From: an uncultured Collinsella sp.
Lineage (GTDB): Bacteria > Actinomycetota > Coriobacteriia > Coriobacteriales > Coriobacteriaceae
Direction of reading: 5' to 3'
Length of the DNA stretch: 27,704 nucleotides
Assembly: GCA_902470925.1 (NCBI GenBank)
Contig: CABRIF010000020.1
Location: 1-27,704, forward strand
Part shown: piece by piece, positions 1 to 7,991 of the stretch
Position numbering within the stretch: position 1 is the first letter of the stretch
Layout of the letters: each line of letters opens with the position of its first letter
Made by a program: the position numbers and the translations under genes
Notes under the pieces: model-generated
The model's database searches: none
Told to the model about the DNA's origin: nothing
The model's input: only the letters and a program-made list of their open reading frames with translations

Positions 1-29
1 CGGCAGCGTCAGATGTGTATAAGAGACAG
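1..29 (+). other. Nextera read-1 adapter (artefact)
   Basis: The first 29 bases are the 3' part of the Illumina Nextera read-1 transposase adapter: CGGCAGCGTC followed by the 19-base mosaic end AGATGTGTATAAGAGACAG. This is library sequence rather than genome, so biological sequence begins at about position 30. Confidence 0.97.
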
Positions 30-121
30 GGCCCGCACCGCACGCCACCCCCTCGCGGCCGCCATTTCCCCGCCGGCTTCAACCCAGCATCCTCCTCGTA
101 GCCTTTCCCCTGCACAACCTC

Positions 122-127
122 TATAAT
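122..127 (+). promoter_or_regulatory. Candidate -10 box for kup
   Basis: A perfect TATAAT lies 87 bases before the kup start. No convincing -35 box is seen 16-18 bases upstream, so this rests on the -10 match and its position. Confidence 0.4.
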
Positions 128-140
128 GGCACCACGTTAC

Positions 141-184
141 GAAGGCATGAAGACGCCTTCCGCCCCGCCCGCACGGACGGGCGG
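141..184 (+). promoter_or_regulatory. Two tandem hairpins in the kup leader
   Basis: GAAGGC (141-146) pairs with GCCTTC (155-160), and CCGCCCG (165-171) pairs with CGGGCGG (178-184). Both stems are perfect and would lie between the -10 box and the kup ribosome binding site. There is no U tract. A role in mRNA stability or translation is possible but unproven. Confidence 0.4.
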
Positions 185-214
185 ACCTACCGTCGTCAAG
201 GAGCAAGCACGACC

Positions 215-2248
215 ATGGCACAACCAACCGAATCACCCGCGCCGTCAAAGAGCTCGCACGCCATCCCGGTGAGCATCGGCGCCATGCTGGTCACGCTCGG
301 CGTGGTCTACGGCGACATCGGCACCTCGCCCATGTACGTCACCAAGGCGCTGCTGGCGGGCCAAGGCGGCATCATGTCCGTCACCGAGGAGTTCATCCTC
401 GGCGCCCTGTCGCTCGTCATCTGGACCGTGACGCTGCTCACCACCGTAAAGTACGTGCTCATCTCCCTCAAGGCCGACAACCACGGCGAGGGCGGCATCT
501 TCGCGCTCTACAGCATCGTGCGGCGCTACGGCCGCTGGCTCATCGTCCCGGCCATGCTCGGCGGCGCGGCGCTGCTGGCCGACGGCGTCCTCACTCCGGC
601 CGTGACCATCACCACCGCCATCGAAGGTTTGCGCACCATCCCGGCCGTCCACCAGCTCATGGGCGACAACCAGATGAACGTCGTGGTCATCACCCTCATC
701 ATCGTGTGCCTCCTGTTCGCCGTACAGCGGGCGGGCACGTCCAAGATCGGCCGCGCGTTCGGCCCGGTCATGACATTCTGGTTCCTCTTTCTGGGCGGTG
801 CCGGCCTCATCAACATCCTGGGCGACCCGGTGGTCCTCAAGGCCTTCAACCCCCTGCGCGGCATCTCGTTCCTGCTGTCGCCGCACAACCACGCCGGCAT
901 CATGATCTTGGGCAGCTGCTTTCTTGCCACCACCGGCGCCGAGGCCCTCTACTCCGACATGGGCCACGTGGGCCGCGGCAACATCTACGCCACCTGGCCG
1001 TTCGTGAAGATTTGCCTCATCCTGTCCTACCTGGGCCAAGGTGCCTGGCTGCTGGCCAACGCCGGCAACACCAACCTCATGCTCATCGAGGACCTCAACC
1101 CCTTCTTCCAGATGCTGCCCGACGCCGTGCGCCCCTTCGGCGTGGTGCTGTCCACCTGCGCGGCCATCATCGCCAGCCAGGCGCTCGTCACCGGCGCGTT
1201 CTCCCTGGTGTCCGAGGCGAGCCGCCTGGACCTCATGCCCCACATGCAGATCTTCTATCCCGCCGAGACCAAAGGCCAGCTCTACATCCCCATGGTCAAC
1301 AACGTCATGTGGGTCGGCTGCGTGATCGTCGTGCTGCTGTTCCAAAGCTCGGCGCACATGGAGGCCGCCTACGGCCTGGCCATCACCATCACCATGATCT
1401 GCACCTCGGTGCTGCTGTTCTTCTACCTGCACGGCATCCGTAAGCTCAAGGTCTTCCCCTGGGGCTTCGTGGTGTTCTTCGTGGCGCTCGAGGGCTTCTT
1501 CTTCGTCTCCTCGCTCACCAAGTTCTTCCACGGCGGCTACTTCACCATCCTCATGGCCGCCCTCATCATGGGCATCATGGTGAGCTGGTACAACGGCAGC
1601 CGCGTCGAGCGCCGCCAGTACACGATGCTGCCCGTGCGCGACTACCTGCCGCAGCTCGCCCGCCTGCGCGACGACCCGCACTACGAGACACTCTGCGACA
1701 ACCTGGTCTACCTCACCAACAACACGAGCACCACCATGCTCGACCGCGACATCCTCTACTCGATCTTCGACCGTCACCCCAAGCGGGCGCGCGCTTACTG
1801 GTTCCTCAATGTCGAGGTGACCGACCAGCCGCACACCTTCGACTACTCGGTGGAGAACTACGGGACCGACTACGTGTTCCGCGTGCATCTGTACCTGGGC
1901 TACAAGGTCAACCAGCGGGTGAACGCCTACCTGCGTCAGATCGTCTCCGACCTGTCCGCCTCCGGCGAGCTGCCGCCGCAAAAGCATGCCTACTCGGTCT
2001 ACAAGGAGCCGGGCAACATCGGCTCGTTCAAGTTCTGCCTGGTGCGCAAGACACTCGCGCCCGAATCGGACGTGGACCCGCAGGAGCGCTCGGCCATCGC
2101 CCTCAAGTACACCATCCGCCGCTTCGCCGGCTCCCCGGTGCAATGGTTCGGTTTGGAGAACTCCAACGTCTTTTACGAGTACGTGCCGCTGTTCACCAAG
2201 TTCAAGCCGGTCGACCGCATGCGGCGCATCGAGGCTGGCGAACGGTAG
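215..2248 (+). CDS. kup: Kup-family potassium uptake protein
   Basis: The 677-residue protein is a K+ uptake permease of the KUP/HAK/KT family, which imports potassium across the cytoplasmic membrane. The N-terminal family signature GVVYGDIGTSPMYV is at about residues 29-42, followed by GEGGIFALYS and GADGVLTP-type motifs. About twelve hydrophobic segments fill the first ~460 residues. The remaining ~200 residues are the soluble C-terminal domain typical of the family. Length is close to the usual 620-680. The ATG at 215 has AAGGAG at 198-203. It is followed by about 400 bases without a gene, so it is probably monocistronic. The two leader hairpins may matter for expression, but no known potassium or c-di-AMP riboswitch is recognisable. 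Confidence 0.95.
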   Translation: MAQPTESPAPSKSSHAIPVSIGAMLVTLGVVYGDIGTSPMYVTKALLAGQGGIMSVTEEFILGALSLVIWTVTLLTTVKYVLISLKADNHGEGGIFALYSIVRRYGRWLIVPAMLGGAALLADGVLTPAVTITTAIEGLRTIPAVHQLMGDNQMNVVVITLIIVCLLFAVQRAGTSKIGRAFGPVMTFWFLFLGGAGLINILGDPVVLKAFNPLRGISFLLSPHNHAGIMILGSCFLATTGAEALYSDMGHVGRGNIYATWPFVKICLILSYLGQGAWLLANAGNTNLMLIEDLNPFFQMLPDAVRPFGVVLSTCAAIIASQALVTGAFSLVSEASRLDLMPHMQIFYPAETKGQLYIPMVNNVMWVGCVIVVLLFQSSAHMEAAYGLAITITMICTSVLLFFYLHGIRKLKVFPWGFVVFFVALEGFFFVSSLTKFFHGGYFTILMAALIMGIMVSWYNGSRVERRQYTMLPVRDYLPQLARLRDDPHYETLCDNLVYLTNNTSTTMLDRDILYSIFDRHPKRARAYWFLNVEVTDQPHTFDYSVENYGTDYVFRVHLYLGYKVNQRVNAYLRQIVSDLSASGELPPQKHAYSVYKEPGNIGSFKFCLVRKTLAPESDVDPQERSAIALKYTIRRFAGSPVQWFGLENSNVFYEYVPLFTKFKPVDRMRRIEAGER

Positions 2249-2319
2249 GCGCCAGGCCTGCGACGGCAGCCGCCCGTCGCGCGATGGCGGGCGGCAGAAG
2301 CCTCCATCCCATCCCTTCC

Positions 2320-2361
2320 CAGACGGCCGGGTCCCAAACACAAGCGGGGCCCGGCCGTCTG
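2320..2361 (+). terminator. GC-rich hairpin after kup
   Basis: A 15-bp stem (2320-2334 with 2347-2361, one G-U pair) and a 12-base loop begin 72 bases after the kup stop. No T run follows, so it could be a stability or Rho-dependent 3' structure rather than a classical intrinsic terminator. Confidence 0.45.
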
Positions 2362-2539
2362 CCATTCCGAGTGCGCCTGCTCGCTACGCCCGCAGCCCGA
2401 CATGTTCGGCGGCCCGGCGCCCAGCCGCTCACCGCGCCCGCGGCCCAGCGTTCCGGCCGTACCCGCGCCACCTCGTGCGCGCCGCCCTCGCCCATTCCAG
2501 GCGTGCCGGTTGCTTTTTTCATCCAACCGCGCGCATTGA

Positions 2540-2567
2540 TTGAATCTCGACAATCTGCGAGTACTAT
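2540..2567 (+). promoter_or_regulatory. Candidate promoter of the LTA-synthase-like gene
   Basis: TTGAAT (2540-2545), a 16-base spacer and TACTAT (2562-2567) lie in a locally AT-richer patch about 90 bases before the proposed start. Confidence 0.45.
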
Positions 2568-2655
2568 GAATGCTCGTCTTTGCTAACACGTGTGCATCAG
2601 CTCCGTGTCAGCATGTCGTTATCCCTGGAACACAGGCAGGATAAAGAGGTTATCT

Positions 2656-4869
2656 ATGATCGTTTCCGCCATCTCCTTTGTGGGGCTTGCCGTGAGCGCC
2701 GTGCTCACGGTGCGCTCCTTCCGGGCGATGCGCGCCGCGGGCACACCCCTGTCGGCATCTGCGCTCGCCTGGAGCATCGTCTTCATGGCCTTCCAGGCGT
2801 TCCTCGGCATCTACGCCGCCATCGGCCTTGTGCAGAACGACGTGCTCGCCGGCCTGATCGCCAACGCCGTGCTCTGCGCCTGCACCTGGGCCGTGAGCAC
2901 CCCGCAGGTCCTCGTTGAGCGCCTGCGCACGCTCACCTCGCCTACGGGCCGCTTTTCGCACCCGCTCATCGCGGGCATCGTCATCGTCCTTGTGGCCGCG
3001 CTCTTCGCCGGCCTGGCGCTCGAGGTGCCCAGCAACCACAACTTGCTGTGGGGCTATCCCCTGTGCCTGCTGCTTGAATGGGCGCTGATCGCCGCTGTCA
3101 TGGTGGGCCTGTACCTCATCTTCCAGCGCCGCGGCGCCGCCTCCGCCGTAGTGGCATTCGCCCTGTACGGCCTGGGCGTGGCCGAGTACTTCGTCATCAC
3201 CTTCAAGTCCATGCCCATCCAGCCGGGCGACATCTCCGCCCTCTCCACCGCCATGGCCGTGGCGGGCACCGGCTACACCTATGAGCTGAGCGCTTTTTGC
3301 CTCTACGGCATGGCGCTGCTGGCCATCGCCTTTTTGCTCTGCCATCTAGCTGGCTGCCTGCGCCCGGCACGCGAGCAGCGCACACGGCGCGCCCTGCTCA
3401 TCAACCTGCTGGTGGGCGTGCTGTGCCTGGTGGGCGTGGGCGCGCATGTCACCATGATCGACTACTACCACACGCTCAACATCACGGTTTACACCTGGCG
3501 ACCGCTCGAGAGCTATTACCGTCAGGGTTTCCTGCCCACCTTCATCAGCGGTGCGCAGACCATCAAACCGCCCGTACCGGCGGGATACAGTGTGGACGAG
3601 GCCGAAAAGCTCATCGACGACTACGCCGCCAGCTACGACGAGAACGAGGGCGCCTCCACCGAGCGCGCCGAGGCAACCGCCCAGTTCGACGCCGAGAAGC
3701 CCACGGTCATCACCATCATGAACGAGACCTTCTCCGACCTATCCATCTACCAGCAGATGCACGCCAACTACAACGGGCCTGAGTTCTTCAAGAGCCTGCC
3801 CGACGCCCTCTCCCGCGGCGTGTTGTACGTCTCGGCCTACGGCGGCGGCACCTGCAACACCGAGTTCGAGTACCTCACCGGCAACTCCATGGCTAACCTC
3901 GGCGCCGGCGTGTACCCCTACACGATCTACAACCTCACCAATACCGACAACCTGGCCGCCCAGTTCAAGAAGCTCGGCTACACCACCACCGCCATGCATC
4001 CCAACCACGGCACCAACTGGAACCGCGAGAACGTCTACCAGGACTTCGGCTTCGACCAGTTCCTCACCATCCAGGACTTCCAGGACGCCGACAAGCTGCG
4101 CGGCATGGTGACCGACGAGGCCACCTACGACAAGATCCTCGAGCTGCTGGACACCAACAGCAATCCGCAGTTCATCTTCGACGTGACCATGCAGAACCAC
4201 TCCGGCTACGACACAGGGCTCATCCCGGCCGACAAGCAGGTGAACCTGTCCATCGACGGCACGAGCAACCCGGAGGTCGACGAGTACGTTTCGCTGATCC
4301 AGGAGTCCGACCGCGCGCTCAAGAACTTCATCGACAAGCTCCGCAAGCTCGACCGCAAGGTGATTCTGGTGTTCTTCGGCGATCACCAGCCCTTCTTCCC
4401 GTCTGAGTACAACGACCGCTGGTTCAGCGGTGAGGATGAGACCACGCACGCCATGCGCCTGTGGCAGACCGACTACATCATCTGGGCGAACTACGACGTG
4501 GCGGGCAACAGCCAGACGAGCCAGGTGGACGATCTGTCCACCAACTACCTGGGTGCCACGCTGATGAACCTGATCGGCGCACCGCTGACCAACTACCAGA
4601 AGGCCCAGATCTCCCTGCGCAACGCCATGCCGGCCATCAACTCAACCGGTTACGAGGACGCGAGCAAGCGCTGGCACCTGTCGAACGCGAGCACCTCCAG
4701 CGACGAGGATTCCTCCCTGGCCGCCGCGCTCCAGGCGCGCAGCGACTACGCCAAGATGCAGTACTACGAGCTGTTCCGCGATGGGAAGGATGTCTACACC
4801 AAGCACGCCCAAACCGAGGCGAACGAAACAGACCCGAACCTCGCCCCCGGCACGACCAAGATCAAGTAG
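2656..4869 (+). CDS. LtaS-like membrane sulfatase-fold transferase
   Basis: This is a 737-residue LTA synthase family/sulfatase-domain membrane protein. Known relatives transfer glycerol phosphate or related phospho-groups at the outer face of the membrane. The first ~270 residues hold several hydrophobic segments, followed by an extracellular alkaline-phosphatase-superfamily domain. Metal/catalytic candidates are E357 in MNETFSD, T399 in GGGTCNTEF (position of the LtaS nucleophilic Thr), and D576-H577 in FFGDHQPFF. The ATG at 2656 was chosen over 2590 because AAAGAGGT lies just before it and the hydrophobic N-terminus begins there. The exact polymer made, glycerol-phosphate teichoic acid or another modified glycopolymer, cannot be told from sequence. 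It faces convergent genes after the repeat region. Confidence 0.88.
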   Translation: MIVSAISFVGLAVSAVLTVRSFRAMRAAGTPLSASALAWSIVFMAFQAFLGIYAAIGLVQNDVLAGLIANAVLCACTWAVSTPQVLVERLRTLTSPTGRFSHPLIAGIVIVLVAALFAGLALEVPSNHNLLWGYPLCLLLEWALIAAVMVGLYLIFQRRGAASAVVAFALYGLGVAEYFVITFKSMPIQPGDISALSTAMAVAGTGYTYELSAFCLYGMALLAIAFLLCHLAGCLRPAREQRTRRALLINLLVGVLCLVGVGAHVTMIDYYHTLNITVYTWRPLESYYRQGFLPTFISGAQTIKPPVPAGYSVDEAEKLIDDYAASYDENEGASTERAEATAQFDAEKPTVITIMNETFSDLSIYQQMHANYNGPEFFKSLPDALSRGVLYVSAYGGGTCNTEFEYLTGNSMANLGAGVYPYTIYNLTNTDNLAAQFKKLGYTTTAMHPNHGTNWNRENVYQDFGFDQFLTIQDFQDADKLRGMVTDEATYDKILELLDTNSNPQFIFDVTMQNHSGYDTGLIPADKQVNLSIDGTSNPEVDEYVSLIQESDRALKNFIDKLRKLDRKVILVFFGDHQPFFPSEYNDRWFSGEDETTHAMRLWQTDYIIWANYDVAGNSQTSQVDDLSTNYLGATLMNLIGAPLTNYQKAQISLRNAMPAINSTGYEDASKRWHLSNASTSSDEDSSLAAALQARSDYAKMQYYELFRDGKDVYTKHAQTEANETDPNLAPGTTKIK

Positions 4870-5080
4870 GCGCAGAGGCGGCGGCTGGGGCTTGTGGCGG
4901 GGTTGGCAGCGCCGGCGTCGGCGTCGGCACGGTGTTGCTGGCGGTGTTGCCGGCACTGGTGCCGGGGCTGGTGGCGGGGCTGGGGCGATAACAGCCGGCG
5001 CTGCGGGAGGCGGGGCGTTTCCGGTGTGACGTTGTCGACGGCCAATGTGGCGGCCATGATGCCATTGCGACGATGCAAGT

Positions 5081-5160
5081 GCAGGATGGCACTGACGCTG
5101 GTGCCGGGGCTGGCGGCGCAGGCGCAGGATGGCGCTGACGCTGGTGCCGGGACTGACGGC
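5081..5160 (+). repeat. 37-bp direct repeat, period 43
   Basis: Positions 5081-5117 and 5124-5160 match at 34 of 37 positions. A weaker partial copy sits near 4948-4975. Function unknown. Confidence 0.7.
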
Positions 5161-5316
5161 AGGGCTGGCCGACGTAAACGCAGAGTCGCGTTCGGTTGCC
5201 GATACAGACAACCAGCACGGTGGCCGTGGTCGATGTCACAGCCGTCAGCAGCGCCGAAACCACATCCCATCGACCGCCCACCACGACACAGCCCCCTTGA
5301 AAACCGACCCCTCTCG

Positions 5317-5355
5317 GCCGCTCCGCATCGCCTTTCGCATGCGGGGCGGCTTTTT
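5317..5355 (+). terminator. Strong intrinsic terminator
   Basis: A 12-bp stem (5317-5328 with 5339-5350, one G-U pair) is closed by a 10-base loop and followed at once by TTTTT (5351-5355). It would end plus-strand transcription from the LtaS-like gene, leaving a roughly 450-base 3' untranslated region or an independent small transcript. Confidence 0.8.
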
Positions 5356-5376
5356 GGTTCGCGCCGAGGTCATCAG

Positions 5377-5755
5377 CGCAATCCGCGTTCAGCCCACGAT
5401 TGCTCGATCAGTCCAGGTGCACCCCTCGGCTGTTAGGGCAATCCGGATGCGGTCCTCGATGGTTTGTGCGATCCGGTTGCAGTCCTCAGCTGTTCGGTCA
5501 ATCCGGGCGCGGATTCCGTCCGTTCCCCAAATCCTGGGTGCGGATTCCGTCCATCTAAAAAAATTGGGTTCGCGCCGTGTCCATCCGGAGCGGTTTTTCG
5601 GCCCTGGATGGACGAAACACGAACCCGGAATGCACCAAGGGCTCAAACCCGAACCCGGGATTTACCGATGGCCGGCATCCGAACCAATGATGTGCCGACG
5701 GCTCAAATCCGAACCAGCGATGTGCCGACGGCCGAGATCCGAACCCGGAATGCTG
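5377..5755. repeat. Head-to-head array of twelve 30-bp units
   Basis: Seven forward units start at 5377, 5407, 5437, 5467, 5497, 5527 and 5557, most with ATCC at offset 4 and with related GGxTGCGG and TCCGTCCAT segments. A 19-base centre (5587-5605) follows, then five reverse-orientation units starting at 5606, 5636, 5666, 5696 and 5726, each with CGAACC or CCGAACC at the same offset. The two arms meet as an 8-bp perfect palindrome (5579-5586 with 5606-5613). The same organisation recurs at 22651-22884. Confidence 0.85.
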
Positions 5756-5879
5756 TCACCAGCCACCGACCGCTGTCCGCCGCCCAGCGGCCCCGCCCAC
5801 CGGCCAGCGACCGGCGTCCGCCGCCCAGCGTCCACCATCCACCGACCGCTGCCCGCTGGCTGCCGCAACCTGCAACCCC

Positions 5880-7130
5880 TTAGGCGAGCGACGGCGCAGC
5901 CTCACCACGACCACGCAGGCGCGCCGCAAGACAGGCAAGCAGCTCCTCGCTGCAACCGGCGACCTCGCGCAGATACGCGCGGGCCGACCCGTAGCATTCA
6001 TGCAGATGAGCCAGCGTGAGCTCCATCTCCTCGGGAATCGCCTCGAACAGACAGCGCGGCGCCCGACGCCGCAGCAGCACGCTCACCGCGATGCGCTGAG
6101 CGCGTAGGCCGCGCCCCAGAAACCGCTGCGTGGCCGCGTAGTCACGTACGATATCCTCATCCGCCACGCCGGCCAGACCGAGCAGCAGCATGGCGATCAC
6201 GCCGGTGCGATCCTTGCCCGCACGGCAATGGAACAGCGCGCAGCCCACGCCCGGTGCACCCGACGCCCCCACCGAACCGGCACTCGGAGCACCTGCTAAA
6301 CCCGCACCCGGCACTTCCGCGCAGCCCGCTCCCGACCGCTCCGCCGATCCCACGCCCGGCACCTCCGCGCAGCCGGCGCCCGAGGCCCCTGCTGAACCGA
6401 CATCCACAACCCCAGCCAGTGCCTCAAGCACCCGACGGATGCTCGCGCCCTCGTTGTCGAGCAGGGACTTGTACACCGTGAACATGCGATCGGGCAGCGC
6501 CTCGCGGAACCCGCCGGAATTGAGCTGGTCGAGCATGGGGACATGCGTGTAGGCAACCCCGTCACGACCGCCCGCATACGGGTCGGGCCAGTGGCGTACC
6601 TCGAAGTCGCTGCGAAGATCCACCACACGCCGCAGACCGCCACAGCCGTAATCGGCCAGGTAGGCAAATCCATCTTGACGAAGGCTCCGCAGCGAAGGGG
6701 CCCGCAGCAAAAGACCGTAGGCGGTGGTCCCCTGCGTGCCGTCCTCGGCCACATAGGCATACCCGCCCAGGTCGCGCACATTGCGCACGCTCCGCAACGG
6801 AAGCTCGCGCGGATGATCCCGAGCCGGACCCTCTTGCACTACAACGGACGCCTCAGCGGCCGCGGCAGAGGAGCAAGCCGCCTGCGTCTTGACGGGCTCG
6901 TTGGCGGGCGATCTGTCGAGCATGACGGCAGGCGCTCCCACGGACTCGGCGGTGGATACCCCGGCGTCGAAAACCTCGGGGTCAAGAACCTCGACGCTCG
7001 CCTCCGCAGGCGCAGACAAGCCAGCATCCGCCCCAGCGCGCAGCTCCGCCGACGCGCGTATGCCCGCGCTCGCCGCGGCGACCGCCTCCGGCTGTACCCG
7101 CGCGCCCTTGAACAACGCCTCGTGCTGCAT
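5880..7130 (-). CDS. Tyrosine-phosphatase-like protein with repeat insertion
   Basis: The 416-residue protein belongs to the tyrosine/serine phosphatase family 3 (IphP/SIW14-like) group, cytoplasmic enzymes that remove phosphate from Tyr/Ser or phosphoinositide-like substrates. The family start LRSVRNVRDLGGYAY is present, and the catalytic P-loop HCRAGKDRTG has Cys at residue 302. Two oddities stand out. About 115 Ala/Ser-rich residues precede the domain. A Gly/Ala/Ser insertion at about residues 245-295 lies directly before the P-loop and includes a 16-residue repeat (core SGAGCAEVPG). The start is taken at 7130, where AAGGA sits 8 bases upstream; ATG 7139 and TTG 7148 fit less well. A minus-strand terminator hairpin lies only about 20 bases upstream. 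Confidence 0.85.
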   Translation of the reverse strand: MQHEALFKGARVQPEAVAAASAGIRASAELRAGADAGLSAPAEASVEVLDPEVFDAGVSTAESVGAPAVMLDRSPANEPVKTQAACSSAAAAEASVVVQEGPARDHPRELPLRSVRNVRDLGGYAYVAEDGTQGTTAYGLLLRAPSLRSLRQDGFAYLADYGCGGLRRVVDLRSDFEVRHWPDPYAGGRDGVAYTHVPMLDQLNSGGFREALPDRMFTVYKSLLDNEGASIRRVLEALAGVVDVGSAGASGAGCAEVPGVGSAERSGAGCAEVPGAGLAGAPSAGSVGASGAPGVGCALFHCRAGKDRTGVIAMLLLGLAGVADEDIVRDYAATQRFLGRGLRAQRIAVSVLLRRRAPRCLFEAIPEEMELTLAHLHECYGSARAYLREVAGCSEELLACLAARLRGRGEAAPSLA

Positions 7131-7150
7131 ACTCGCCATCCTTACCAATC

Positions 7151-7181
7151 AAAAAGCGCCCCGGCATCGCCGAAGCGCTTT
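7151..7181 (-). terminator. Terminator between ABC operon and phosphatase
   Basis: Read on the minus strand, a 13-bp stem (7169-7181 with 7153-7165, two wobble pairs) with a 3-base loop is followed by a T run (7151-7155). It ends the GntR-ABC operon about 100 bases past the permease stop and 20 bases before the phosphatase start. A candidate minus-strand -10 (TATAGT, 7186-7191) would place the hairpin at the very 5' end of the phosphatase mRNA. Confidence 0.75.
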
Positions 7182-7277
7182 CTACACTATAGCCGAACAG
7201 GACTGCCCGCATACATCCTGCCCAAAACCTGACGAACTCTTTACTCTTATGGAGTATATGCAGGGTAGACGAAATGT

Positions 7278-7991
7278 TTACAAATCTCGGTTCGCATAGA
7301 TGCGCCGCGCGACGCCGGCGCTCACCGCCATCAGGGCCGCCGCGACCACCAACGCCCCTCCTGCCGTCAGCATGAGGTTGACCGGCTGCGTCATCCATTC
7401 GAACACGCCCTGCATATCCGCCAGCACCCCCGAGCCCGCAACGTTCGCAAACACAATGCCCCCCGCGAACATCAGCGCGCAGATGATGAACGGTGCATAC
7501 TGCGTGGCCTTCGTGTTGCCCATCTTGAACGCCAGCGGCAGCGTCACGCTCGTCACGATCGCCGCCATGCACGCCGTAGCGCACGCCGAAAACACGATGC
7601 TCAGCAGGGCGTCCCCGTCGAGCTCGAACATGGCAGCGATATCCGCCGGCAGCGGCAGCACCTGCCCCGCCACCCAGAGCACCCCCACAATCGCCATGGC
7701 GAGAATGAACGCGCCCACCGTAAAGGTGACAGCCATGAGATAGCGCGCCGTCACCACCTCTCCACGCGAGACCGGCAGGGCAAGGCGCGTCGTCTCCCAC
7801 GCGTTGTTCTCATCGTAGGCAAACGCGCTCATGGGGCCCATGATGCCATACAGCGAGATGAACACCGCCGTCACCGCCGCCAGCCCCTGAGTGCCCATGA
7901 CGATGAACCCCACCACGATCAGGCTGCTGAGAATCCGTTGCTTGAGGTAGTCGGACAGCACCAGCAGATCGAACATATACGCACGCATCAT
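7278..7991 (-). CDS. ABC-2 type transporter permease
   Basis: The 237-residue hydrophobic protein has about six membrane segments and resembles the ABC-2 membrane family 5 permeases. These pair with a separate ATPase to export antibiotics, lipids or peptides, or to sense envelope stress. The conserved patch FAYDENNAWETTRLALPVSRGEVV at about residues 57-80 (only key part cited) is typical: an acidic stretch, then the LPxSR motif before the next helix. Its ATG (7991) overlaps the ATPase stop codon, showing translational coupling. The substrate cannot be predicted. Confidence 0.85.
   Translation of the reverse strand: MMRAYMFDLLVLSDYLKQRILSSLIVVGFIVMGTQGLAAVTAVFISLYGIMGPMSAFAYDENNAWETTRLALPVSRGEVVTARYLMAVTFTVGAFILAMAIVGVLWVAGQVLPLPADIAAMFELDGDALLSIVFSACATACMAAIVTSVTLPLAFKMGNTKATQYAPFIICALMFAGGIVFANVAGSGVLADMQGVFEWMTQPVNLMLTAGGALVVAAALMAVSAGVARRIYANRDL

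Larger units (their letters stand above)
2249..2655 (+). other. Intergenic region kup to LTA-synthase-like gene
   Basis: No gene is supported here. It holds an 8-bp perfect hairpin (2269-2276 with 2288-2295), a longer hairpin (2320-2361), a T run near 2512-2518 without an obvious preceding stem, and a candidate promoter for the next gene (2540-2567). ORFs in this stretch are GC-driven and lack ribosome binding sites. Confidence 0.6.
4870..5879. other. Convergent gene-free region with repeats
   Basis: About 1 kb separates the convergent LtaS-like gene and the phosphatase. It contains GC-rich direct repeats (4948-5160), a strong plus-strand terminator (5317-5355), a 30-bp-unit inverted array (5377-5755) and short GC-rich direct repeats (5768-5860). 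No ORF here has a ribosome binding site or a recognisable product. Confidence 0.75.

Noticed and set aside
245..2365. 706-residue minus-strand ORF opposite kup
   Set aside because: It is an antisense shadow of a GC-rich gene, with His/Asp/Val-rich composition and no recognisable domain.
5377..5755. CRISPR array
   Set aside because: The 30-bp units are contiguous, degenerate and switch orientation at the centre; there are no conserved repeats separated by unique spacers and no cas genes.
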